Positions 48,804 through 57,596 of a DNA stretch of 64,000 nt are shown piece by piece. The first letter of the stretch is position 1, and the number at the start of each line of letters is the position of its first letter. The notes beneath the pieces were generated by a model, which saw only the letters and a program-made list of their open reading frames with translations, did no database searches and had not been told where the DNA came from. Made by a program: the position numbers and the translations under genes. Source of the stretch: Kribbella aluminosa (GTDB lineage: Bacteria; Actinomycetota; Actinomycetes; Propionibacteriales; Kribbellaceae); assembly GCF_017876295.1 (NCBI RefSeq), contig NZ_JAGINT010000002.1, forward strand, positions 1,426,001 to 1,490,000. The letters run 5' to 3'.

Positions 48804-49940
48804 ATGGATCGCCCCCGCCTGCTCACCCCTGCCCGGCCGACCGGCCTGACCCGCCGCAGCCTGCTCGGTTTCGGCGCCGCCGCCGCGTCCGGGCTGCTGC
48901 TGCCGGGCTGCTCCCGCGGCCGCGCGGACGAGCCTGCACCGTCGGAGAAGGCCGTCTTCGCGACCGGTAACGCCGGCGGCGTCTACAACGTCTTCGGTGC
49001 GGCGCTCTGCAAGCTGGTCGGCGAGGTCACCGGTGTGGAGCTGACGCCGCAGGTGAGCGACGGGTCCGTGGACAACCTGGTCAAGGTCGCCAGCCGCAAG
49101 GCCGACCTGGGATTCTGTACGTCGGACACCGCGCTGGCGGCGTACGAGGGAACCGACGCGTTCGCCTCCGGGCGGTTGCGCTTCAGCGCGCTGGCCCGGG
49201 TGTACGACAACTACGTCCACGTCGTCGTACCGATGGCCTCGAAGGCGACGGGCCTCGCCGACCTGTTCCCGAGCAAGGACGCCCCGACGCGGCGAATGGT
49301 CGTCGGCGTCGGCCCGAAGGGCTCCGGGACGGAGATCGTCGCGGACCTGATCCTGGACCGGGCCAAGGCCGACGTGATCAAGGCCAACCCGACCCTGGAC
49401 CCGGCCAAGGTCGACGTGATCCGGCGGAACCTGAAGCTCGAGGAGATGGCGCTCGCGGTGCAGCCCAGGGGCACTGCGCTCCGCGGTTCGATCGACGCGT
49501 TCATCTGGAGCGGCGGCGTCCCGACCGATCCGATCGCCCAACTGCAGAAGACCATCGGGTTCCGGCTGCTGGACATCGGCGGCGTCGCGGAGGCGATCGC
49601 GCTCAAGGAGTTCGGCGGGTTCCTGGTCGCGCCGATCCCGCCGTCGCAGTACGGGCTGGCCAGCTCGGTGCCGACGCTCGCGATCCCGAACTACCTGGTC
49701 GCCAGGACGGACCTGTCGGACTCGTGGGCCTGGTGGACGGTCAACACCCTGTTCCGGCGGCAGAACGACCTGGTCAGGGGTGTTCTGATCCCCGGGGACA
49801 CCCCTGCGACGCCCGGAGCCAGCCCGACGCCCACCGGCAACCCTGAGGCCGGTGCGCTGGACCCGCGGTCCGCGATCGCGACCATGCCGGTCCCGCTCCA
49901 CCAGGCCGCCGAACGCTGGTACCGCCAGAACCACATCTGA
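48804..49940 (+). CDS. TAXI-type TRAP transporter substrate-binding lipoprotein
   Basis: 378 residues. The N-terminus has a Tat-like LTRRSLLGFGAAAASGLLLP followed by lipobox Cys (LPGC at about 30-33), so it is exported and lipid-anchored. The TAXI fold follows: FATGNAGGVYNVFGAALCKL, VSDGSVDNLVKVASRKADLG, VGPKGSGTEIVADLIL, GSIDAFIWSGGVPTD. TAXI proteins feed solutes (often dicarboxylates or glutamate) to TRAP permeases. The permease gene 2.2 kb downstream is broken. TAGGTT ends 6 nt before ATG 48804, consistent with a leaderless message. The C-terminus has a Thr/Pro-rich insert. Confidence 0.88.
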   Translation: MDRPRLLTPARPTGLTRRSLLGFGAAAASGLLLPGCSRGRADEPAPSEKAVFATGNAGGVYNVFGAALCKLVGEVTGVELTPQVSDGSVDNLVKVASRKADLGFCTSDTALAAYEGTDAFASGRLRFSALARVYDNYVHVVVPMASKATGLADLFPSKDAPTRRMVVGVGPKGSGTEIVADLILDRAKADVIKANPTLDPAKVDVIRRNLKLEEMALAVQPRGTALRGSIDAFIWSGGVPTDPIAQLQKTIGFRLLDIGGVAEAIALKEFGGFLVAPIPPSQYGLASSVPTLAIPNYLVARTDLSDSWAWWTVNTLFRRQNDLVRGVLIPGDTPATPGASPTPTGNPEAGALDPRSAIATMPVPLHQAAERWYRQNHI

Positions 49941-49959
49941 CCCGCCGAGCGCCTACGGG

Positions 49960-51333
49960 TCAGGTGTCGTAGTCCTCGAGCAGCGGGACCCGGACCTCGA
50001 TCACCAGGCCGCCGCCGATCGGCGGGCGGGCGACCACCCGGCCGCCGACCCGAGCCGCCTCGGAGCGGACGATCGCCAGGCCGAGCCCGGTGCCCGGCAT
50101 CTCCCGGTGGTGGGCGCTGCGCCAGAACCGCTCGCCGACCTTCTTCAGGTCCCGGGAGCCGAGGCCGAGACCGTGGTCGCGGACCGACATCACGACTTCG
50201 GTGCCGTCCCGGGTGACCGACACCTCCACCGGCGGGGAGCCGTACTTGGAGGCGTTGTCGAGCAGTACGTCGAGGATGTCGTCGACCTCGAGCTCCGGCG
50301 CGACCCCGCCCGGGACCATCTCGCCGACCACCAGCTCCATGTCGTCGGCGGCGTACACGGCCTTCCAGCCGACCAGCCGTTCCTTGACCGCCTGCGCCAG
50401 GTCCAGCGGCGCGTCGTTGCCGTCGGCATCGGCCGACGGGCGGTCCGAGCCGGCCAGCCGGGACAGCCGCTGGACGATCCGGCCGAGCCGGTCGATGTCG
50501 CTGAGCGCGAACCGCGCGGTCGGCGACAGCCGGGACAGGCCCTCGATGTGGATCCGGGCCGATGTCAACGGTGTCCGCAGCTGGTGCGACGCGTCCGCGA
50601 CGAACTCGCGCTCGCGCTGCCGGGCCTGGTGCAGGCTCAGCGCCATCGAGTTGAAGCTGTCACCCAGTCGTCTCAGTTCTGGTGCACGGCCGTCGGTGGA
50701 CACTCGCGTGTCGAGCGCGCCGCGGGTGATCTGGTGGGTCGCGTTGTCGAGGTCCTGCAGCGGCCGCAGCACCCAGCGGGTGATCGGCCGGACGATGCCG
50801 ACGATGATCGCGCCGATGCTGATCAGCAGCCCGCCGAGGAGCAGCAGCAGCCCGCTCTGCACCTGGTCACGGGCCTTGGCGGTCGGAACCCGCAGTACGG
50901 CGGCACCGAGCACGGAGCCGTTGTTGACGACCGGACGGGAGACGATCATCTCGCCGGAACGCCACGGCCACAGCGCCGGCGGCTCCGGTGGCAGCCGGCC
51001 CGCGAGCGTGCTGTGCAGGGCCGTCGCGATGTCGTCCTCCTTCACGTCCACGCCGGACACCGACGTGGCGATCACGCGGGAGTCGACGTCGACGACGAAG
51101 ACGGGGGTGTTGTAGAGCTCCTGGTAGCGGACCGCGAGCTCTCGCAGGTTCGCGATGTCGCCGGTCTGCAACGGGCCTTCCGCCATCGCGGCGAACCAGT
51201 CCGCGTCGTTGCTCCGGGACAGGAAGAGGGTGCGCGACGTACTCGTGGCGATGAAGTTCGCCAGCGGGATGACGGCGACGATGGCCAGCGCGACGACCAT
51301 CGGGACGAGGGACTGCAGTAGTCGACGGCGCAA
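49960..51333 (-). CDS. Sensor histidine kinase (OmpR-partner type)
   Basis: 457 residues. Two membrane helices (about 10-30 and 160-180) flank an extracytoplasmic sensor (RSNDADWFAAMAEGPLQTGD, YNTPVFVVDVDSRVIATSVS). A HAMP domain follows (RPITRWVLRPLQDLDNATHQ), then HisKA with FVADASHQLRTPLTSARIHI and HATPase motifs LLDNASKYG, VRDHGLGLGSRD and GTGLGLAIV. Gene order with the response regulator and TRAP genes suggests it senses the transported solute, like TctE/DctB systems. Confidence 0.92.
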   Translation of the reverse strand: MRRRLLQSLVPMVVALAIVAVIPLANFIATSTSRTLFLSRSNDADWFAAMAEGPLQTGDIANLRELAVRYQELYNTPVFVVDVDSRVIATSVSGVDVKEDDIATALHSTLAGRLPPEPPALWPWRSGEMIVSRPVVNNGSVLGAAVLRVPTAKARDQVQSGLLLLLGGLLISIGAIIVGIVRPITRWVLRPLQDLDNATHQITRGALDTRVSTDGRAPELRRLGDSFNSMALSLHQARQREREFVADASHQLRTPLTSARIHIEGLSRLSPTARFALSDIDRLGRIVQRLSRLAGSDRPSADADGNDAPLDLAQAVKERLVGWKAVYAADDMELVVGEMVPGGVAPELEVDDILDVLLDNASKYGSPPVEVSVTRDGTEVVMSVRDHGLGLGSRDLKKVGERFWRSAHHREMPGTGLGLAIVRSEAARVGGRVVARPPIGGGLVIEVRVPLLEDYDT

Positions 51334-51336
51334 CGG

Positions 51337-52002
51337 TCAGTCCGAACCCAGGCGGTAGCCGACGCCGCGGATGGTCTGCACCAGTTCGGGCCGGCCGAGC
51401 TTGGCTCGCAGGCTGGCGACGTGCACGTCCATCGTCCGTGAGGACGCCTCGAACACCGACTGCCACGCGTACAGCGCGACCTGTTCCCGGGGGACCACCC
51501 GGCCGTGGTGCGCGGCCAGTACTGCGAGCACGTCGAACTCCTTGCGGGTCAGACTGATGGGTTTGTCCGCCACCTGGACCGTGCGGGCCTCGATGTCCAC
51601 GGTCAGGTCGCCGACAGTCACCCGGGGGCGGGGCTGCAAGAGACCGGTACGGCGAAGTACAGCATCGATGCGGGCCAGTAGCTCGGAAATGGCAAACGGT
51701 TTCACCACGTAGTCGTCGGCGCCGCTGCGCAACCCGCGGACCCGGTCGGCGGCCTCACCACGCGCGGTCACCGCGATCACGGGGACATCGGACACGGTAC
51801 GGATCTGCCGGCACACGTTGATGCCGTCCCCGTCCGGCAACCCGAGGTCCAGCAGGACCAGGTCGCCGGGGTCCGCCGCCAGGGCGTCCGCCGCCGTCCG
51901 CACGTGCGTCACCATCAGGCCGTAACGCCGCAAGGCGGGTATCAGGGCATTGGCGATATCGAGATCGTCCTCGACCAGCAGAATCCGGACCGCGCCACTC
52001 AT
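51337..52002 (-). CDS. OmpR family response regulator
   Basis: 221 residues. Receiver: ILLVEDDLDIANALIPALRR, phosphoacceptor Asp in LVLLDLGLPDGDGIN, VIAVTARGEAADRV and YVVKPFAISELLARI. The C-terminal winged helix is LTRKEFDVLAVLAAHHGRVV to TMDVHVASLRAKLGRPELVQ, TIRGVGYRLG. The kinase gene follows after 3 bases. It is divergent from the broken TRAP permease (118 bp between starts), so the permease was probably its target. Confidence 0.93.
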   Translation of the reverse strand: MSGAVRILLVEDDLDIANALIPALRRYGLMVTHVRTAADALAADPGDLVLLDLGLPDGDGINVCRQIRTVSDVPVIAVTARGEAADRVRGLRSGADDYVVKPFAISELLARIDAVLRRTGLLQPRPRVTVGDLTVDIEARTVQVADKPISLTRKEFDVLAVLAAHHGRVVPREQVALYAWQSVFEASSRTMDVHVASLRAKLGRPELVQTIRGVGYRLGSD

Positions 52003-52120
52003 GCGGTGATCGTAGGCCAGGTCACGGCCTCATGTGTCAGATCTTGGTAAAGACGTAATCACGTGACTCCATGCAGTGGTCGGCAACATTAGCCTTCCGG
52101 GCACAAGAGGGAGTCGGTCG

Positions 52121-52899
52121 ATGACTGTCGGTATTGATGACGGGGAAAGGGCCGCCGCGCCGTCCGACGAGGAGCTGGCCGAGTACGAGCAGGAGCGCCC
52201 AGCACGGCGGCTACGCCCCGCGTTGGACCTGGTGCTTTCCGTCTGGTGTGCGATCGTCAGCGTCGGCGTGCTTGCACAGGTCTTCTTCCCGTTACCACAA
52301 GGCACGCAGTTCTACCTGGTGATCTTTCTCGCAGCGGTCCTGCCGATGACCTTGCTGTGTTACCGGGGCATTCCGGGTCGTAGGGGCACGCATGACGACC
52401 CTGGGATCTTGGACTGGGCCCTGGCGCTGGTTGCGTTGGCTGTTGTGTCTACCGCTCCTGGGCTTCGACGGGTACCTGGAGCGTCGTCAGGCTCCCACTA
52501 CGTTGGACGTGGTGGCAGGTGCCCTCTTGCTGGTGCTTCTACTCGAGGCCTGTCGTCGTACGACGGGCTGGGTCTTGCCGGTGTTCAGCCTGGTCTTCAT
52601 TGCGTACGCCTACTACGGCGGGTACTTGCCGTACACGTGGGCGCTCGCGCACCAAGGCTTCAACTTCGACGCGATCATCGCCCAGCTCACGATGGGTACG
52701 GCGGGCTTCTACGGGACCCCGTTGAGCGTGGCCGCGTCGTACATCGTGCTCTTCACCATCTACGGCGCGGTGCTCGACTACTCGGGCGCGGGCAAGTTCT
52801 TCATCAACCTGTCGTTCGCGGCGTTCAAGCGCAGTCGTACGGCGCCGGGCCGGACCGTCACGCTGGCAGGATTCCTGCTCGGCACCGTGTCGGGATCCG
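52121..52899 (+). pseudogene. TRAP transporter fused permease, N-terminal remnant
   Basis: ATG 52121 (GAGGGAG upstream) starts TVGIDDGERAAAPSDEELAE followed by the cytosolic lead and first membrane helices of a TRAP 12TM-type permease. At about 52441-52452 the frame is lost by one base. The next register continues correctly with CLPLLGFDGYLERRQAPTTL, VLPVFSLVFIAYAYYGGYLP and FGTPLSVAASYIVLFTIYGA-like sequence (here FYGTPLSV) to AGFLLGTVSGSG at about 52899. The remaining two thirds of the permease are missing. The transporter cannot be functional from this locus. Confidence 0.85.
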
Positions 52900-53322
52900 G
52901 TAGTGGACGCGATGAAGTCCGGGTCGATCGACGCACTGGTCTGGTCCGGCGGGCTGCCGACCGGCGGCATCACCGACCTGGTCACCAGCATGGGAAACGG
53001 CGTGAAACTCTTGCCTATCACGGATCTGCTGCCCAAAATGCAGGAGAAGTACGGCGAGGTGTACTCGGCGGCACCGATCCCGGCGGCGACCTACAAGCAG
53101 CCGGCCGACGTCGCCACGATCGTCGTACCGAACGTCCTGCTGGTCCGCAAGGACATGAAGGACCAGCTCGCCGAGCAGCTGACGAAGACGCTCTACGACA
53201 ACATGGATGCGCTGGTCACGGTGAACGCGGCCGCGAAGGGCATCACGCTGGACAACGCCGACAAGACCGACCCGGTGCCGTTGCACCCCGGCGCGAAGAA
53301 GGCGATCGACGGCCTGCGATGA
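52900..53322 (+). pseudogene. TAXI substrate-binding protein, C-terminal fragment fused to the permease remnant
   Basis: From about 52900 the sequence switches to a TAXI binding protein C-terminus: DAMKSGSIDALVWSGGLPTG, KVLPITDLLPKMQEKYGEV-type sequence (here KLLPITDL), TYKQPADVATIVVPNVLLVR and a final LHPGAKKAIDGLR with stop at 53320-53322. Codon use is normal. The N-terminal two thirds, including any signal, are absent. The junction at about 52896-52903 directly abuts the permease motif GTVSGSG, which points to one deletion joining two formerly adjacent genes. Confidence 0.82.
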
Positions 53323-53332
53323 CCCCACGAAC

Positions 53333-53454
53333 CGTCCTCCCCCGCACACCAGGCGCAGCGGGGGAGGACGCAGGGCCCCGGCACCGCACATCAAGGCGCA
53401 GCGACGCCGGGCCCCGGGCCGGCTCCCACGACCAGGCGCAGTGAGAGCCGGCCC
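53333..53454. repeat. Three tandem hairpins sharing a loop sequence
   Basis: Stem 1: 53333-53345/53358-53370 (perfect 13 bp). Stem 2: 53373-53382/53406-53415 (one bulge). Stem 3: 53416-53425/53445-53454 (perfect 10 bp). All three loops contain a form of CAAGGCGCAG or CCAGGCGCAG while the stem sequences differ. They begin 11 bases after the TAXI fragment stop. Stem 1 could serve as terminator; the conserved loops suggest more. Confidence 0.75.
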
Positions 53455-53509
53455 ACCCGCCGAAGCCATCCCCCGAATCCGAGCCTCCCACCGCACCTCA
53501 TCCCCGCCA

Positions 53510-53760
53510 GAGGCATCCACGGGGCCGTCGTATACCGCGACCCGGTCCCGCCGGAGGCATCCACGGGGTGCAGGACCTTCCACAGCGCCTCGGTTCCACC
53601 GGAGCCACCCGCGAGGGCCGGATCTTCTACTGCGGCTCGGGTCATCTGCCGCGGTTCGGTTCCGGCGAGGCATCCGTGGGGCGCGGGTCTTCTGCTGCGG
53701 CTCGGGTTCCGGTGGAGGCATCCGTGGGGGTAGGGGTGGGTCTACTACTGCGGCTCGGTT
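53510..53760. repeat. Degenerate tandem repeats copying the hemerythrin gene 3' end
   Basis: Two short modules recur: GAGGCATCC(A/G)(C/T)GGGG at about 53510, 53551, 53687 and 53715, and TCTTCTACTGCGGCTCGG-like blocks at about 53622, 53688 to 53706 and 53740. The latter are reverse complements of the codons for TEPQ-stop at the end of the hemerythrin-like gene. The array lies immediately beyond that gene's stop (53745) and looks like successive duplications of its 3' end. Confidence 0.65.
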
Positions 53761-54435
53761 TCGGTGGCGGTGGCTGGGGGCTGCTGCGGCTGCTCCTCGT
53801 GGGGCATTGGGGTGCCGTACAGGTAGTGCGAGAGGGCGGAGTCGCGCTTCGGGTGGGCGTGGTACTTGATCGGAACGACACGGCCCTCCGCGCTGTCCCA
53901 GGCATTGTCGGCCATCCGCCACATCCGGTGCGCGATCCGGCCGGCCATCCCGGTGTGCGGGGAGGCGGGGTGCGCCCTGGTCGGCGCGACCTCCTCGGCC
54001 TCCAGCAGGTTCTCGGTCAGCGCGTTCACGTCCGGGTCGGCGAGCTCCTCGGTGATCTGCCGGCTGTACGTCGCCTCCATCGCCTCGTGCTCGTCGAGCA
54101 ACCGGTCGATCTGCTGCCACAGGTCGTGGTGCTGGAGATGCAGGAACCGGCTGTCGCCGTACTGCCGTCCCTTCAGGTACCGCAGCGAGCGCTCCAGTTC
54201 CTTCGCGTTCCCGACGTACCTGCTGACCAGCCCGGCCCCCGTCCGGGAGCCTCCGGATGTGCGGTATCAGCACGTCCTCGGCCGCCGCCAGATGCTGCGC
54301 CGCGATCGCGTAGAACCAGTCCGTCTGATGCCGGTGCTCAGGATGCGCCGCATCCGGATGATGAGCCGGCTCGGCCAGCTCCCGAATCCGCGCGTGTTCG
54401 TAGGTCAGGGCCATTTCGAGCGTCGAAGCGGTCAC
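53745..54435 (-). pseudogene. Hemerythrin HHE-domain protein, frameshifted
   Basis: GTG 54435 (GGAGG 8 nt upstream) starts TASTLEMALTYEHARIRELA, with TDWFYAIAAQHLAAAEDVLI and HIRRLPDG, typical of HHE hemerythrin-like proteins (His and Glu ligands in helices). At a C5 run (54236-54240) one extra base shifts the frame. The other register continues GLVSRYVGNAKELERSLRYL, LHLQHHDLWQQIDRLLDEHE and on to the stop at 53745. The Pro/Gln/Thr tail QQPPATATETEPQ precedes repeats. The gene may be inactive or the indel a sequencing error. Confidence 0.82.
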
Positions 54436-54535
54436 GACAACCACCTCCAGATGTCACTCCCCAGCGTGTGCCCATCCGCCCCAAACCGCAACCACCCCTA
54501 ACCCCTCCGTAACCCCCACCCCACCCACCCGAACG

Positions 54536-54652
54536 CCCTGGACGTGCGCCCTGGACGTGCGCCCTGGACGTGCGCCCTGGACGTGCGCCCTGGACGTGCG
54601 CCCTGGACGTGCGCCCTGGACGTGCGCCCTGGACGTGTGCCCTGGACATCCG
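54536..54652. repeat. 13-bp minisatellite, nine units
   Basis: CCCTGGACGTGCG repeats from 54536 every 13 bp. Seven units are identical; the eighth (54627) has one change and the ninth (54640) is degenerate. Unit length is not a multiple of three, so all frames read through similar short cycles without indicating a gene. There are no spacers, so it is not CRISPR. Confidence 0.95.
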
Positions 54653-54805
54653 ATCCGACGCCAGCCTCCGGATGCCTGCAATCGGACGCCTGCCCTCGGC
54701 GTCCGCACCCGATATCCGCTCCGAGGCTCGCCATGGGCGCTCGGTCCGAGGCTCGCCCCTGGTCTCGCGCTCGGTAGCTCTCGGCTGTTCGGTAGGGGGA
54801 GACGA

Positions 54806-54837
54806 CGAACGCCCGGCGCGGGGGCGGCGGGCGTTCG
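54806..54837 (-). terminator. Hairpin downstream of the aldo/keto reductase gene
   Basis: CGAACGCCCG (54806-54815) and CGGGCGTTCG (54828-54837) form a perfect 10-bp stem with a 12-nt loop, 17 bases after the reductase stop on the minus strand. Confidence 0.7.
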
Positions 54838-54853
54838 GGGGGAGGGGGAGAGA

Positions 54854-55888
54854 TCAGGCGTCGGAGCTCTTCTTCCAGAGGTTGATGCCGGCTTCTACGG
54901 CGTCGGCGTCGATGGCCTCCAGTTCCTCGGCGGAGAAGCCGAGGTTGCGGACCGTGGCCAGGTTGTCCTCGAGTTGTGCCACGCTGGATGCGCCGATGAG
55001 CGCGCTGGTGACGCGGTCGTCGCGCAGCGTCCAGGCGAGTGCGAGCTGGGCGACGGACTGGCCGCGCTCCTTCGCGATCTCGGCCAGCGCGCGGACGTGC
55101 TTCAGCGTGTCCTCGGTCAGCGAATCCGGGTTCAGCGACTTGCCCTGCGCCGCCCGCGAGTCGGTCGGGATGCCGTCCAGGTACCGGTTCGTCAGCACGC
55201 CCTGGGCCAGCGGCGAGAACGCGATCACGCCGACACCGAGCTCACCCACCGCGTCCAGTAGGTCCTCCTCGATCCACCGGTTCAGCATCGAGTACGACGG
55301 CTGGTGGATGAGCAACGGCGTACCGAGCTCCTCCAGGATCCGCGCGGCCTCCCGGGTCCGGTCGGCGGAGTACGACGAGATCCCGGCGTACAGCGCCTTG
55401 CCGGACCGGACCGCCGCGTCCAGCGCGCCCATCGTCTCCTCGAGCGGTGTGTCCGGGTCGAACCGGTGCGAGTAGAAGATGTCGACGTAGTCGAGACCCA
55501 TCCGGCTCAGCGACTGGTCCAGCGACGCGAGCAGGTACTTCCGCGACCCGCCGCCCTGACCGTACGGCCCCGGCCACATGTCGTACCCGGCCTTGGTCGA
55601 GATGATCAGCTCGTCCCGGTACTGCTTGAAGTCCCGCGCGAAGTGCGTCCCGAAGTTCGTCTCGGCCGAGCCGTACGGCGGACCGTAGTTGTTCGCCAGG
55701 TCGAAGTGTGTGACGCCGAGGTCGAACGCCCGCCGCAGGATGTCCCGCTGCGTCGCGAACGGCTTGTCGTCACCGAAGTTGTGCCACAACCCCAGCGAAA
55801 TCGCCGGAAGCCGCAGCCCGCTCCGGCCCGTCCGCCGGTAGCTCATCTGGTCGTCGTACCGGCCCGCAGCCGCCACATAGTCAGTCAC
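54854..55888 (-). CDS. Aldo/keto reductase, YghZ (glyceraldehyde-3-P reductase)-like
   Basis: 344 residues from GTG 55888. AKR TIM barrel: MSYRRTGRSGLRLPAISLGL, catalytic Asp and Tyr in THFDLANNYGPPYGSAETNF, Lys in IISTKAGYDMWPGPYG, His in DIFYSHRFDPDTPLEETM, and the NADP-binding C-terminus TSALIGASSVAQLEDNLATV. The GPPYGSAE and GYDMWPGPYG blocks match the YghZ group, which reduces L-glyceraldehyde 3-phosphate and other aldehydes. Monocistronic, with a hairpin after the stop. Confidence 0.9.
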   Translation of the reverse strand: MTDYVAAAGRYDDQMSYRRTGRSGLRLPAISLGLWHNFGDDKPFATQRDILRRAFDLGVTHFDLANNYGPPYGSAETNFGTHFARDFKQYRDELIISTKAGYDMWPGPYGQGGGSRKYLLASLDQSLSRMGLDYVDIFYSHRFDPDTPLEETMGALDAAVRSGKALYAGISSYSADRTREAARILEELGTPLLIHQPSYSMLNRWIEEDLLDAVGELGVGVIAFSPLAQGVLTNRYLDGIPTDSRAAQGKSLNPDSLTEDTLKHVRALAEIAKERGQSVAQLALAWTLRDDRVTSALIGASSVAQLEDNLATVRNLGFSAEELEAIDADAVEAGINLWKKSSDA

Positions 55889-55985
55889 GAAGCCCCAGTC
55901 TGCCCCATGGATCAACGAGTTCAAACCCCCTTGTTTTTCAGCAGAAACCCCATCACTGACACCAAGAACCCCACCTTCTTGATTC

Positions 55986-56885
55986 TCAGACGAGATCGGC
56001 CCACGGGGCGGGCGGGGTGGTGGTGAAGAAGTGCAGGAGGCCGAGGAGGCGGCTCGTCGTGGGGGCGGTCCAGTGGCGTTGGTTGGGCCAGGGTGCGGCG
56101 GGCAGTTTGGCGAGGGCCCAGGAGAGGTGGAACCAGAGGACCGCGGCGGCCAGGTCGTGCTCGGAGTCCCGGGAGTGTGCGTGATGCAGATAGGCGGGGA
56201 GGAGAGCGGCGACCTCGGGCAGGGGGAGCTTGGCGAAGTCCATGGCGGCCGGGGCCCAGGCGGCGTCGCCCCAGTCGATGAGGGCGCGGAGATCATTGCC
56301 GGCGCCGGCCAGAAGGTTGTGGGCGGCAACGTCTCCGTGGATCAGCACCTTCGGGCCGCCCGCGTCGACGCGCTCGGCCAGGCGGGTGAACCAGCCGGTC
56401 AGCCAGGTACCTGTTCCGGGATCGATGTAGCCCCGGTCGGCGAGGTCGTCGATCGTCCGCCACGGATCGCCCCAGCCGTCCTCCGGCACATCCGACAGGT
56501 CGCTCGGCAGCGTGGCAGGACCGGGCTGCTCGAGGTGGTGGAGTAACGCGAGCTGTTCGGCGAGACCGGCTGGGACGTCGGTGGGCTCGGTGCCGTGGAC
56601 GCGCTGCATCACGACGTACGGCGCATCGATCAGCCGGCGGGCGGCGTCGTACTCGATGATGGCCGGGGTCAGTACGCCGACGGACCGCGCGGCCGGGACG
56701 ACGTGGGTCTCCTTGTGGAGGTCGTCCTCGTACCCGGGCCGGCTGACCCGCAGGAACAGCCCCTCGCCGAGCACGAAGCCCCGGTTGGCCACACCACCGG
56801 CGACCTCCCGCACCTCTCCGGGGTCGACCCTGTGCCGCCGTGCGACCGCAGCTACCTGGTCGAGGAAGTCGTCCTGCTGGCTCAA
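55986..56885 (-). CDS. Aminoglycoside phosphotransferase family (APH) protein
   Basis: 299 residues from TTG 56885 with GGAG 9 nt upstream; longer frames have no site. APH fold: GGVANRGFVLGEGLFLRVSR (nucleotide loop and Lys-like position), APYVVMQRVHGTEP, catalytic loop KVLIHGDVAAHNLLAG and metal-binding LRALIDWGDAAWAPAAMDFA. The family phosphorylates aminoglycosides, homoserine, choline or other small molecules; substrate not evident. Divergent from the flavin reductase-like gene. Confidence 0.85.
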   Translation of the reverse strand: MSQQDDFLDQVAAVARRHRVDPGEVREVAGGVANRGFVLGEGLFLRVSRPGYEDDLHKETHVVPAARSVGVLTPAIIEYDAARRLIDAPYVVMQRVHGTEPTDVPAGLAEQLALLHHLEQPGPATLPSDLSDVPEDGWGDPWRTIDDLADRGYIDPGTGTWLTGWFTRLAERVDAGGPKVLIHGDVAAHNLLAGAGNDLRALIDWGDAAWAPAAMDFAKLPLPEVAALLPAYLHHAHSRDSEHDLAAAVLWFHLSWALAKLPAAPWPNQRHWTAPTTSRLLGLLHFFTTTPPAPWADLV

Positions 56886-56972
56886 TCCACATCTCCGTCG
56901 TCCGCGCGGACCGCCGTCCCGGTCCCGAGAGGTGGGTACGGCGGCATCCACCGAGTTTGATGTACTGCGGGC

Positions 56973-57596
56973 GTGCGTGTCGATGTGGATCCGGAGAGCG
57001 CCGGGCGCCGGGAGTTCTATGCACTGCTGAACTCCGTGGTCGTCCCGCGGCCGATCGCGTGGGTGTCGAGCCGCTCGGCCGACGGAGTGCTGAACCTGGC
57101 GCCGCACTCGTTCTTCACGGTCGCCTCCGTGCAGCCGCCGATGGTGCAGTTCACCTCGGTCGGCCGCAAGGACAGCCTGAACAACGTCGAGGCGACCGGC
57201 GAGTTCGTGGTCAACTTCGCCGCCGAACCGCTCTACGAGCAGGTGAACGCCTCCGGGACGAACTTCCCGCCGGAGGTGTCGGAGTTCGAGGCGATCGGCG
57301 TCACCGCCGAGCCGTCCCGGACGGTCGCCGTACCGCGGGTCGCGGAGTCGCCGGTCGCGCTCGAGTGCACGCTGCACACCACGCTGCCGATCGGCGACTG
57401 CACGCTGGTCATCGGTCAGGTCCGGCACCTCGCGATCGACGCCGCCGTGCTGGACGGCAACCATCCGGACGTCCGTCGGCTCCGCCCGCTCGCCCGGCTC
57501 GGCAAGGACGAGTGGAGCACGCTCGGCGAGGTCCGTGAGATCTCCCGGATCCGCTACGCCGACTGGCCTGGTCATTTCACACCTCCTCGTAGTTGA
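56973..57596 (+). CDS. Flavin reductase family protein (FMN split barrel)
   Basis: 207 residues. Typical of the YhdE/DUF447-like flavin reductase group: REFYALLNSVVVPRPIAWVS, GVLNLAPHSFFTVASVQPPM, DSLNNVEATGEFVVNFAAEP and VIGQVRHLAIDA. It binds FMN and probably reduces it with NAD(P)H for a partner enzyme, none of which is adjacent. TGTACT lies about 7 nt before GTG 56973, so the message may be leaderless. Related in fold to the first gene of the window but not closely similar. Confidence 0.88.
   Translation: MRVDVDPESAGRREFYALLNSVVVPRPIAWVSSRSADGVLNLAPHSFFTVASVQPPMVQFTSVGRKDSLNNVEATGEFVVNFAAEPLYEQVNASGTNFPPEVSEFEAIGVTAEPSRTVAVPRVAESPVALECTLHTTLPIGDCTLVIGQVRHLAIDAAVLDGNHPDVRRLRPLARLGKDEWSTLGEVREISRIRYADWPGHFTPPRS

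Noticed and set aside
52059..52066. TCACGTGA palindrome between the response regulator and TRAP remnant
   Set aside because: Only 8 bp, common by chance, and not repeated; too weak to call an operator.
54536..54652. Repeat array considered as CRISPR
   Set aside because: Units are 13 bp and directly adjacent without spacers, and no cas gene is in the window.
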